This document shows positions 8,787 to 17,370 of a stretch of DNA of 64,000 bases, in pieces. The DNA lies in contig CAYXHP010000068.1 of NCBI GenBank assembly GCA_964465015.1, positions 1 through 64,000 on the forward strand, written 5' to 3'. This stretch comes from Humimonas sp964465015 (GTDB lineage Bacteria > Gemmatimonadota > Gemmatimonadetes > Palauibacterales > Palauibacteraceae). Position 1 is the first letter of the stretch, and each line of letters opens with the position of its first letter. The notes under the pieces were generated by a model, which was not told the origin of the DNA, searched no databases, and was given only the letters and a program-made list of their open reading frames with translations. The position numbers and the translations under genes were made by a program.

Positions 8787-10147
8787 GCTGGGGTGGAAGG
8801 GCGGCGCCCGCGGTACTCGGTGCCGCGCTGGCGCTCGGGAGCGGAGCCGCCAGGGCCCAGCAGAATGGCCCGGCGGAGGACACCCTGACGCTCGCCAGGG
8901 CCATCCAGGTGACGCTGGCCGAACAACCGTCGATCTCCAGGGCGCGGGCAGCCGAGGCGGCGGCGACCGCCGATCGTCTCGCCGCCTTTGGGAGCTTCCT
9001 GCCGACCGTCGAAGCGAACGCCTCCCTGTCCAGGAGCGCGTTCACGAGCGCGACCTACGTCTCCCCACAGGGTCTCTCGCAGCTCAGCGATCCCCCGACG
9101 GTCGGGGTCCTCCAGAGCACCATGCAGAGTCTATATCTGCAGTGGGATCTGCTGCGTGGGGGACAGCGCTTCGTGGACCTCGGCGCCACGGCCGCCGCCG
9201 ATCGAGCGGCCGGGCTGCGCGTGACGGATGCGGAACGCCAGGCGGTGCTGGCGGTCAAGCAGGACTACCTGGATGCTTACCTGCAGCAGCGGTTCGTCGA
9301 GATGGACTCCGCGGAGCTCGAGGCACGCCAACGCGACCTGGAGATCGCTCGCAGGCGCTACGAGATCGCCGCCATCGACCGGGGGGACCTGCTGGGTGCG
9401 CAGATCCAGGTCCGGCGGGCGGAGTTGAAGCTCGCCGACGCACGAGATCGAGCCAGGGAGGTGATCCGCAAGCTCCAGGTGGACATGGGGCGTCCCGGGG
9501 ACGTCGGAGGCAGGGAAGTGCTCCGGGACGTGGGCGCTCTGCCCGATGCGGACTCCCTGGACTCGGAAGCTCTGGTCCGGGAGGCTCTGGGCACGAACCC
9601 GGGGCTGTCCGCACTGGAGGCGGACGCCGCCGCCGCCGGGTCCAGGCTGTGGTCTGCCAGGAGCGCTTACCTGCCCACCCTCAGCATCGGGCTGAACCTG
9701 AACCGCTCGGAGAACCTGGGCCCCAACGACCACTTCTTTACCCTCGATCCACGTGATCACGGCCACGCTCTGTCCGTTACGGCCAGCTGGCGCCTCCTGG
9801 ACGGCTTTGCGCGGCACAAGGACGCCGCCCAGGCCGCGATGGCTCGGGATCAGGCTGCGGCCGATCACGCGCAAGAGTCCCACGAGATCGAAAGGGACGT
9901 CCGGAATCTGGTGGCCGAGGTCCAGCGGAGGCAGGAGCGGCTCAGGCTGGAGCGCGAGGTGGCCGACCTTTCGAGCCAGCGGGTCGGGATGGCCAGGGAA
10001 CAGTTCCGACGAGGCACACTGAGTTACATCGACCTCCAGCAACTCATCGACCAGTCCACGAACGCCGAGGAGGACGTGGCGCAGGAACTCCATGACGCCC
10101 GAGTGGCGTGGGCCAAGCTCGACGCCCTGGTGGGCGGCGGGTCGTGA
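8783..10147 (+). CDS. TolC-family outer-membrane efflux channel
   Basis: This 454-residue protein has a signal peptide (AVLGAALALGSGAARAQ) followed by the duplicated OEP architecture of TolC proteins. Recognisable pieces are the first-repeat helix TLARAIQVTLAEQPSISRARAAEAAA, strand region LQWDLLRGG, the DYLDAYLQQRFVEM helix, and the second-repeat equivalents ALGTNPGLSALEADAAAA and SWRLLDGFARHKDAAQAA. It would form the trimeric outer-membrane exit duct for the pumps downstream. The GTG start overlaps the adaptor's stop by four bases, so translation is coupled. Confidence 0.9.
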   Translation: MSWGGRAAPAVLGAALALGSGAARAQQNGPAEDTLTLARAIQVTLAEQPSISRARAAEAAATADRLAAFGSFLPTVEANASLSRSAFTSATYVSPQGLSQLSDPPTVGVLQSTMQSLYLQWDLLRGGQRFVDLGATAAADRAAGLRVTDAERQAVLAVKQDYLDAYLQQRFVEMDSAELEARQRDLEIARRRYEIAAIDRGDLLGAQIQVRRAELKLADARDRAREVIRKLQVDMGRPGDVGGREVLRDVGALPDADSLDSEALVREALGTNPGLSALEADAAAAGSRLWSARSAYLPTLSIGLNLNRSENLGPNDHFFTLDPRDHGHALSVTASWRLLDGFARHKDAAQAAMARDQAAADHAQESHEIERDVRNLVAEVQRRQERLRLEREVADLSSQRVGMAREQFRRGTLSYIDLQQLIDQSTNAEEDVAQELHDARVAWAKLDALVGGGS

Positions 10148-10208
10148 TCCGGCCCGACGGGCGCGATCCCTCCGGGGAGCCGCGGGGCGCCCGGGCCGGG
10201 GCTCGCGT

Positions 10209-13200
10209 GTGAGCCTCCCCGGCCTCTCCATCCGCCGGCCCGTCGCCACGTGGATGCTCTACGTGGCCGTGGCCGTCCTGGGAGTGGTCTCCTTCGTTCG
10301 TCTGCCGATCGACCTGCTCCCCGACATCGCCTTCCCCACACTCTCGGTGTGGACCACCTACAGGGGAGCCGGACCGGCCGAGGTGGAGCGGTCGATCACG
10401 GACCCGATCGAGGAAGTGCTGGGCCGCGTGCCCGGCGTCCGGCGAGTGACGTCGAGCTCGCGCGAGGGGCAGTCGCTGGTCCGACTGGAGTTCGCCTGGG
10501 GGACGGACATGGAGTTCGCCGCGCTCCACGCCCGAGAGCGGCTCGACGACCTGGCCTCCCGTCTGCCCCGGACGGCCGATCGGCCCGACATCCTGACGTC
10601 CGATCCCACCAGCGACCCGGTCCTCACGGTGGCGGTCACGGGCGAGGACCTCCGGTCCCTCTCGCAGCTCTCCGAGACGGTCCTCAAGCGGCGGCTGGAG
10701 CAACTGGACGGGGTGGCACTCGCGGCCCTGACGGGCGCGCCCGAGCGAGAGCTCCGGGTGGTCGTGGACCCGGACCGCTTGCGGGCCCACGGCCTCTCGT
10801 TGGAGGACGTCGCGATCGCGCTGGACCAGGCCAACTACAGCGCCCCGGGGGGCATGATCCACCGCGGCCGGTTCCAGTACAGCCTCCGCACCATGGGACA
10901 GTTCACCGACGTCGAGCAGCTGGGCGAGGTGGCCGTCGAGCCCTCGGAGGCCGGGGCGGGGGGAAGCGTGCCGGGTGGAGGGAGCTCGGGGCGGCGGACC
11001 GCCGGGGCTCCCGGCCGCGGCGCGGAGGCCGGGCTGCCCGCGCCGGTGCGCCTGGACCAGGTGGCGACGATCCTCGACACCACCGCCGCCGGCCGGACGA
11101 TCTCGCGCTTCGATGGGGAGCCCGCGATCGGGCTTCAGGTCTACAAGGAGTCGGGCGCCAACACGGTGCGGGTGGCCAACCGGGTGCGCGCCACCCTGGA
11201 CCAGCTTCGGCGCGACTACCCGGGGATTCGGCTCGCGCTGGCCTCGAGCCAGGCAGTGTTCATTCGTGAGGCCATTTCCAACGTCGTGCAGTCGCTCCTC
11301 CTGGGGGGGCTCCTCGCGTTCTTGGTGCTGTTCCTCTTCCTGCGCGACCCGCGCTACCCCGTGGCCATCGGGCTCTCGATTCCGATCTCGGTCCTGGCGG
11401 CTTTCGCGCTGTGCTACGTCGCCGACGTGAGCCTCAACGTCATGTCCCTGGGAGGGCTGGCACTCGGGGTCGGGATGCTGGTCGACAACTCCATCGTGGT
11501 GCTCGAGAACGTCTTCCGACACCGCGAGGAGGAGGGAGCCGGCGCGCACGACGCGGCCTCCCGTGGTGCCAGCGAGGTGGCGGGCGCCATCACGGCGTCC
11601 ACGCTCACCACGGTCGCGGTCTTCGGTCCCGTCCTGTACGTGAAGGGAGTGGCGGGGGCGCTGTTCGGCGACCTTTCGCTCGCCGTGGCGTTCTCACTCC
11701 TGGCCTCGCTCCTCGTGGCGCTCACGCTGCTCCCGGTGCTGGCGGCGAGGTTCGGGAGCGAGCCGGGTGCGACGGGCGAGCGCCGGGTTGCAAGCGGTGC
11801 GGTGAGCCTCACCGACGGGGAGGCTTCGGGCACGAGCGCCGGACAGGCGGCTGGCGCCGGCGTGGCGCACGCCTCGACCCCGCGCCCCTCGCCCGGGCGG
11901 GTGGGCCGCCCCGCGACGGTCGTGCGATGGATCTGGAGCCGAGTCCGGCGCCTGGGCCTCGCGTCCGGACGCGTGACGCGAATGGTCGCGGTGTTCGTGG
12001 TGGGGTCGGTGCGCGACAGCTACCGCGATCTGTTCCGGGGGCTCGGACGGGTCGCCTCCGGCGTGCTGACGCCCGTGTTCGAGGGCTTCGACCAGCGCTT
12101 CCGCAGCTTTGCAGCACGCTACGAGGCTGCGCTCGAGTGGTCCCTGGAGCGTCGCGGCGCCGTGGTCGGGTGGACGACGGTGGCGTTCGCCCTGGTCCTC
12201 CTTCTCGGGGCCACGCTCCCGCGGAGCCTCATGCCGCGCGTGGACGAGAGCTCCTTCCGGGCGGATCTCGAGCTGCCGGCGGGAACACCGCTGGCCGTTA
12301 CGTCGGAGGCGGCAGGCCGGATCGAGAGGCTGCTGCGGAACACGAAGGGGGTCGAGAGCGTGTTCGCCCGCGTGGGCCGGGCGGCGGGGTCGGAGGCGGC
12401 GGTGACGCCGCTTTCGGGAGTGAACACGGCGGCCCTCGAGGTACGGCTGTCCTCCGGCTCGGCGGATGCGGACCAGGTGGCCGAAGAGGTGCGCCGCCGA
12501 CTCGGCTTCACGGGCGTCGATCCGGCGTTCGTCTCGTTCGAGACCGGACGAGCCAGCTCCCTGGGCCGCGCGCTCGGTACCGGCGGAGCGGGCCTGGCCG
12601 TGCAAATCCGGGGAGAACGGCTGGACCAGCTGGTGGCGGTGGCCGAATCGGCCCGCGCCCGCCTGGTGGGGAGCGCTCACCTCCTGGACGCACGCCTGGA
12701 TCTCCAGGAGACCCAGCCCGAGCTCGCGGTCGACATCGACCGGGCCGCCGTCGCCCGTTACGGCCTCACGGTGCGTGAGGTGGCCGACCAGGTGGAGGCC
12801 TACCTCCGCGGCGCCCGGACGCAGCGCCCGTTCTCGGAATTCGCGCGAAAGGTCGGGATCCGGGTCGTCCTTCCGGCGGCCGACCGGACCGATCTCCCGG
12901 AGGTGCTCGGCCTGGCCGTCGGGGGAGTCCCGCTCTCGGCGCTCGTGACGGCCCACCGCGACTACGCGCCGGTCGAGATCCGCCACGTGAACCAGGCGCG
13001 CACGGTGCAGGTGCTCGCCGATGTGCGCGGGGCGGGACTGTCGCGCGCCGTGGGTGACGCGCGCTCCCGGCTGGCCGGATTGCGGCCGCCGGCCGGCATC
13101 ACGATCCGCGTGGGCGGTCAGAACGAGGAGATGCGCGAGAGCTTCGGCTCCCTCCTGTTCGCCTTCGGGCTCGCCCTCCTCCTCGTCTACCTCATCCTCG

Positions 13201-13655
13201 CGGCCCAGTTCGAGTCCGTCCTCCAGCCGCTCGTCGTGCTCATCTCCGTGCCGTTGGCCGCCATCGGGGCGGTGCCGGCCCTGTGGATCGCCGGGGACGG
13301 ACTCAACGTGATGAGCGGGATCGGACTCGTCATACTGATCGGGATCGTGGTGAACGATGCCATCGTCAAGGTGGACTTCATCAATCAGCGGCGCGCGGCG
13401 GGCCTTCCCCTCCGGGACGCAATCGTGGAGGCCGGCCGGCTACGGCTGCGACCCATCGTCATGACGACGGTCACGACCGTGTTCGGGCTTCTGCCGATGG
13501 CGCTCGGTTGGGGCGTGGGGGCGGATCTCCGGGCACCGCTCGCCGTGGCCGTGATCGGAGGGCTCACGGCTTCCACCCTCCTCACGCTGGTGCTCGTCCC
13601 CGTGGTCTACTCTCTCGTCGCCGGAAGGGGAGAGAGCGTGGCGGTCCGCTCGTGA
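10209..13655 (+). CDS. RND efflux pump, first of a tandem pair
   Basis: This 1148-residue inner-membrane proton-driven exporter is of the AcrB/CusA superfamily. It begins with SIRRPVATWMLYVAVAVLG (first membrane helix), has the two large periplasmic loops, and the helix-4 motif GVGMLVDNSIVVLENV with the Asp needed for proton relay. The second half repeats with FGSLLFAFGLALLLVYLILAAQFESVLQPL and GIGLVILIGIVVNDAIVKVD. Between helices 6 and 7 lies an unusually long cytoplasmic segment of about 130 residues, with a Gly/Ala/Thr-rich part and then an amphipathic Arg-rich part. The GTG at 10209 matches the family N-terminus; there is a second pump directly after. Confidence 0.93.
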   Translation: MSLPGLSIRRPVATWMLYVAVAVLGVVSFVRLPIDLLPDIAFPTLSVWTTYRGAGPAEVERSITDPIEEVLGRVPGVRRVTSSSREGQSLVRLEFAWGTDMEFAALHARERLDDLASRLPRTADRPDILTSDPTSDPVLTVAVTGEDLRSLSQLSETVLKRRLEQLDGVALAALTGAPERELRVVVDPDRLRAHGLSLEDVAIALDQANYSAPGGMIHRGRFQYSLRTMGQFTDVEQLGEVAVEPSEAGAGGSVPGGGSSGRRTAGAPGRGAEAGLPAPVRLDQVATILDTTAAGRTISRFDGEPAIGLQVYKESGANTVRVANRVRATLDQLRRDYPGIRLALASSQAVFIREAISNVVQSLLLGGLLAFLVLFLFLRDPRYPVAIGLSIPISVLAAFALCYVADVSLNVMSLGGLALGVGMLVDNSIVVLENVFRHREEEGAGAHDAASRGASEVAGAITASTLTTVAVFGPVLYVKGVAGALFGDLSLAVAFSLLASLLVALTLLPVLAARFGSEPGATGERRVASGAVSLTDGEASGTSAGQAAGAGVAHASTPRPSPGRVGRPATVVRWIWSRVRRLGLASGRVTRMVAVFVVGSVRDSYRDLFRGLGRVASGVLTPVFEGFDQRFRSFAARYEAALEWSLERRGAVVGWTTVAFALVLLLGATLPRSLMPRVDESSFRADLELPAGTPLAVTSEAAGRIERLLRNTKGVESVFARVGRAAGSEAAVTPLSGVNTAALEVRLSSGSADADQVAEEVRRRLGFTGVDPAFVSFETGRASSLGRALGTGGAGLAVQIRGERLDQLVAVAESARARLVGSAHLLDARLDLQETQPELAVDIDRAAVARYGLTVREVADQVEAYLRGARTQRPFSEFARKVGIRVVLPAADRTDLPEVLGLAVGGVPLSALVTAHRDYAPVEIRHVNQARTVQVLADVRGAGLSRAVGDARSRLAGLRPPAGITIRVGGQNEEMRESFGSLLFAFGLALLLVYLILAAQFESVLQPLVVLISVPLAAIGAVPALWIAGDGLNVMSGIGLVILIGIVVNDAIVKVDFINQRRAAGLPLRDAIVEAGRLRLRPIVMTTVTTVFGLLPMALGWGVGADLRAPLAVAVIGGLTASTLLTLVLVPVVYSLVAGRGESVAVRS

Positions 13656-16600
13656 TCGAGCTCTCGGTCCGGCGGCCCGTGGCCACGGCCGCACTCTACG
13701 TGGCCCTTCTCACCCTGGGGCTGTACAGCTTCCGGCTCATCCCGATCGAGCTGCTCCCCGAGGTCGAGTACCCGCGCCTCACGGTGAACGCCGCGTGGCC
13801 GGGCGCCTCGCCCGAGCTCCTCGAGGCGCAGGTGACCGCACCGCTCGAGGAGGCGGCCCAGCAGGTGGAGGGCGTGCGCGAGGTGAGCTCGACCTCCCGG
13901 ACCGATCCGCGCGGCACGGGCTCGAGCGCGGAGATCGACGTCGAGTTCGCACGCGGCACCCGCATGGAGTTCGCCCGGCTGGACCTCGAGGAGCGGATCG
14001 CGGCGCTCCACGACGCACTTCCGCCCGGCGTCCGGCCCACGGTGGACGCGTACGTGCCCGACGAGTTCTCCCGGCAGAGCCGGCCCTTCCTCTCCTGGAA
14101 CGTGCGCGGACCCTACACGGCCACGTATCTGGCCGAGGCGGCCCGCGACGAGATCGTGCCCCGGCTCCGTTCCCTGGACGGCGTCTCCGACACGCGCGTG
14201 TCGGGCGGCCAGCGGCAGATCGTCTCGGTGGAGCTCGACCCCGCCAGGCTCCGCGACTACGGCCTCGCACCGGCCGAGGTCGCCGACCGGCTGAACGGGC
14301 TGGAGGAGGCCCAGGGCCGGCCTGCGGGCTCGGTAGTCCTGGCCGGCCAAAGTCTCGACCTGTCGATCCACGCGCGGGCCCGGAACCTCGCCGACCTCGG
14401 GAGCCTGGTCCTCCTCCCGCGCGCCTCCGGCTCCGTGCGCCTCAGGGACGTCGGCCGTGTGCGGATCGAGGAGGAGCCGGCGCGATCCTACCACCGCATC
14501 GACGGACAACCCACCGTATCGCTCATCGTGACCAGGCAGCCCGGCTCCAACGCCATCGCGCTCGCCGACCGGGTGAAGGCCTCGGTCGACTCGCTCCGGG
14601 GCCTCCTGCCTCCGGGGGCGTCCCTGGAGATCGACCAGGACCAGAGCAAGGACATCCGGGCCCAGCTCTCGGATCTTCGCCTCCGGGCGCTCGCGGCGGC
14701 GGCGGTCATCTTCCTAGTCCTCATGCTCTTCCTGCGCTCGCTCGGGGGGGTGCTCACGGTGTTCGGCACCATCGCCTTCAGCGTCCTGGCCGCCGTGAAT
14801 CTCCTCTACCTGGGCGGCTTCTCGCTCAACGTGCTCACGTTGGCCGGGCTCGCGTGGGGCTTCGGGCTGGTGGTCGACAACGGCATCGTCGTGCTGGAGA
14901 ACGTGGAGCACAGGCGCGAGATGGGGGAGGGGCGCCTGGAGGCGGCCATTCGGGGCGCACGGCAGGTGGTGCTTCCCGTGGTGGCCTCCACGGCCACCAC
15001 GGCGGTCGTGCTGGTGCCCTTCCTCTTCCTCCAGGGAGAGCTCCGGCTCTACTACGTGCCGCTCGCCTTCGCCGTCGGGTTCTCCATCGTGGCCAGTCTG
15101 TTCGTGGCCTTCACCTTCGTGCCCTCCATGGCGGCTCGGTTGGGCGGGTGGCGGCGCCGAGGGTCGGGAGCGCGCAGCGAAAGGGGGGTGGGAGCGGATA
15201 CGGTTGATTGGGATGGATCGGGCATGACCCCGCCCGCGGCGCTGGATCCGGTCGTGGGCGGCCTTCCCGCATCCGCCGGGGAACCGGGCCGCCACCCCCC
15301 TCCGTTCTACGTGCGCGGCTACCGGGCGCTCCTGTCGACCGCCCTGGACCACCCGTTCGTGGTGCTCTTGGTGTGCGCGGGGGCGTTGTGGGGGAGCTGG
15401 AGATTGTTCGACGCGAACGTGACCCGCGGCGTTACCTGGGACTCCTATTTCGGTCAGCGGAGCTACATCCTGGTCACGATTCAGTTTCCACGTGGCGCCG
15501 GGCTAGAGCGCACGGACGCGCTGGCTCGCTCTTTCGAGGCCAAGCTGTCTACGCTTCCGGAGGTGAAGCGGTACGAGACATGGGTCCAGCCGCACTACGC
15601 TTCCATACGGGTCACCTTCCCGAGGGCGGTGGAAATGACCCAGGCGCCGGTGACCATCAAGGAGCAGATGGTCGCCTATGGTTACGGCTTCTCGGGGGTG
15701 GACGTACGGGTGTACGGGTTCGGGCCGAGCTTCTACGGGGGGCGCGGGAGCCCGCCCAACTACTCTGTGAAGCTCTATGGTTACAACTATTTGGCGCTGC
15801 GCGACTACGCCGAGCAGGTCGCGGGGCGGCTGAAGCACTTCAGCCGCATTCAGGATGTAGACCCCAACTCGAGTGGCGCCTGGTACGAGGAAGACAAGGC
15901 ATTCGAGTACGAGCTCGCGCCGCGGCGGACCGCGCTGGCAGGCTATGGGCTCTCGGTGAAAGACCTCCTCGACTACGTGAGCTCAGACGTGCGCGGGACG
16001 GTCCCGGGCGGCGCGCTCGGGGGCCACATCCACATCGGCGACCGCACGTTCCCCTTCGAGGTGAAGCTCGAGGGCTACCAAGATCTGGACATCCCAACAC
16101 TAGAGAGTCTCGAACTGCGGGGGAAGCGAGGGCGTCAGGCGCAGGTGAGCGACGTGGCCACGATCGACCGCCGGGAGGTCCTCGCCCGGATCGTCCGGGA
16201 GAACCAGCAGTATGAGCGCACGGTGACTTGGCAGTTCCGGGGCCCGCGGAAGCTGGGCGACGTGGTCCGTGATGCGGTCCTCGACGCCACCCAGCTCCCG
16301 CCCGGCTACCGGATCGAGAAGGAGGAGCCGTACCGGCTTTCGTCCGAACAGAAGACGGAGGTCTACCTGGCCCTGGGGTTCGCCGTACTCCTCATCTACA
16401 TGACCACCGCCGCCCTGTTCGAGTCGCTCGCCGCCCCCTTCGTGGTGCTCCTCACCCTTCCGCTCGCCCTCATCGGAGTCTTCCTCGTCTTCTTCTACAC
16501 CGACGCTTCGTTCACGCGCACCGCGTATATCGGGACGATCATGATGACGGGGATCGTGGTGAACAACGCGATCCTGATCGTCTATCACATCGGGGAGCTG

Positions 16601-16915
16601 CGCCTGGATGGGCCCGGGGCGGGAGGCCCGGGCCGCGCGTCCCACCGGCGGGCCGCCGGAGAGGTCTCCGACCGCGAGGCCATCCTGCGCGGGACCCTCG
16701 AGCGCGTGCGTCCCATCCTCATGACGACGGCTACGACCGTCCTCGGCCTCCTGCCGCTCGTGGTGTTCGTCGGGAGCCAGGACGCCAACATCTGGAACGC
16801 GCTCGCCCTGGCCACCATCGGCGGACTGCTCTCCAGCACCCTGTTCGTGCTGGTCGCGATCCCGGTCGCTTACCGGTGGCTCGTGCTCCGGCGGGGCGCG
16901 CTGGACCGTGGCTGA
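13652..16915 (+). CDS. RND efflux pump, second of a tandem pair
   Basis: This 1087-residue RND transporter starts with a GTG overlapping the stop of the first pump by four bases. It begins LSVRRPVATAALYVALLTLG and contains GFGLVVDNGIVVLENV in helix 4 and GTIMMTGIVVNNAILIVYHIGEL in helix 10. The pair shares one adaptor and one channel, as in E. coli mdtABC, where two pumps form a mixed trimer. A mixed trimer here is an inference. The second periplasmic half (about 15400-16200) is rich in Tyr and Gly and uses more AT-ending codons than neighbouring genes. A His-free charged loop with Gly/Pro/Arg precedes helix 11. Confidence 0.92.
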   Translation: MIELSVRRPVATAALYVALLTLGLYSFRLIPIELLPEVEYPRLTVNAAWPGASPELLEAQVTAPLEEAAQQVEGVREVSSTSRTDPRGTGSSAEIDVEFARGTRMEFARLDLEERIAALHDALPPGVRPTVDAYVPDEFSRQSRPFLSWNVRGPYTATYLAEAARDEIVPRLRSLDGVSDTRVSGGQRQIVSVELDPARLRDYGLAPAEVADRLNGLEEAQGRPAGSVVLAGQSLDLSIHARARNLADLGSLVLLPRASGSVRLRDVGRVRIEEEPARSYHRIDGQPTVSLIVTRQPGSNAIALADRVKASVDSLRGLLPPGASLEIDQDQSKDIRAQLSDLRLRALAAAAVIFLVLMLFLRSLGGVLTVFGTIAFSVLAAVNLLYLGGFSLNVLTLAGLAWGFGLVVDNGIVVLENVEHRREMGEGRLEAAIRGARQVVLPVVASTATTAVVLVPFLFLQGELRLYYVPLAFAVGFSIVASLFVAFTFVPSMAARLGGWRRRGSGARSERGVGADTVDWDGSGMTPPAALDPVVGGLPASAGEPGRHPPPFYVRGYRALLSTALDHPFVVLLVCAGALWGSWRLFDANVTRGVTWDSYFGQRSYILVTIQFPRGAGLERTDALARSFEAKLSTLPEVKRYETWVQPHYASIRVTFPRAVEMTQAPVTIKEQMVAYGYGFSGVDVRVYGFGPSFYGGRGSPPNYSVKLYGYNYLALRDYAEQVAGRLKHFSRIQDVDPNSSGAWYEEDKAFEYELAPRRTALAGYGLSVKDLLDYVSSDVRGTVPGGALGGHIHIGDRTFPFEVKLEGYQDLDIPTLESLELRGKRGRQAQVSDVATIDRREVLARIVRENQQYERTVTWQFRGPRKLGDVVRDAVLDATQLPPGYRIEKEEPYRLSSEQKTEVYLALGFAVLLIYMTTAALFESLAAPFVVLLTLPLALIGVFLVFFYTDASFTRTAYIGTIMMTGIVVNNAILIVYHIGELRLDGPGAGGPGRASHRRAAGEVSDREAILRGTLERVRPILMTTATTVLGLLPLVVFVGSQDANIWNALALATIGGLLSSTLFVLVAIPVAYRWLVLRRGALDRG

Positions 16916-17276
16916 GGTCGGGGCCGAGTCCTCCACCGGCGCAGCCGCGGTCGGCGCGGGTCGCGCGGCGGACGCTGGGACGGGGATGGGGGCGATCGAC
17001 CCAGCCACCCCGTGATAGGCCGTATAAGTATGGGATACAAAGGCTCACAGGAAATAGGGCAAACGTATGAATCATGCCGTGATCTGCAAATCTTCCCGGG
17101 ATGTCCCCGCCCGCCGATGCAGTGGAGGGAGGCGGCCGGCGGCATGTCGCTCCCGACGGTGAGCAAGGGGTGACGCGCTCCGTGGGCGACAGGGAGACCG
17201 AAGCGGCGGGGTGTCCGCGGCCGGCCGGTGACCTATCTTCCAGCGTGCCGGCCGGCGTCGAGCCCGGTCGGCCAGA
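16916..17276. other. Intergenic region with an AT-richer island
   Basis: No gene is supported between the second pump and tRNA-Leu. Bases about 17012-17095 are clearly less GC-rich than the surroundings and contain GTATAAGTATGGGATAC-type repeats. A possible -10 for the tRNA (TATCTT at 17234-17239) lies 37 bases before the tRNA start, but no good -35 is seen. Confidence 0.4.
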
Positions 17277-17362
17277 GCCGGAGTGGCGGAACTGGCATAC
17301 GCGCCGGACTCAAAATCCGGTGGGACGCAAGTCCCTTGTGGGTTCGAATCCCACCTCCGGCA
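17277..17362 (+). tRNA. tRNA-Leu (anticodon CAA)
   Basis: The 86-base gene has a 7-bp acceptor stem (GCCGGAG/CTCCGGC), an anticodon stem CCGGA/TCCGG around loop CTCAAAA (anticodon CAA), a long variable arm (GGGAC/GTCCC region) as expected for leucine, and a T stem GTGGG/CCCAC with loop TTCGAAT at 17343-17349. The discriminator is A. CCA is not encoded. The 3' end lies only 8 bases from the stop codon of the convergent sensor kinase. Confidence 0.95.
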
Positions 17363-17370
17363 TGTCGACC

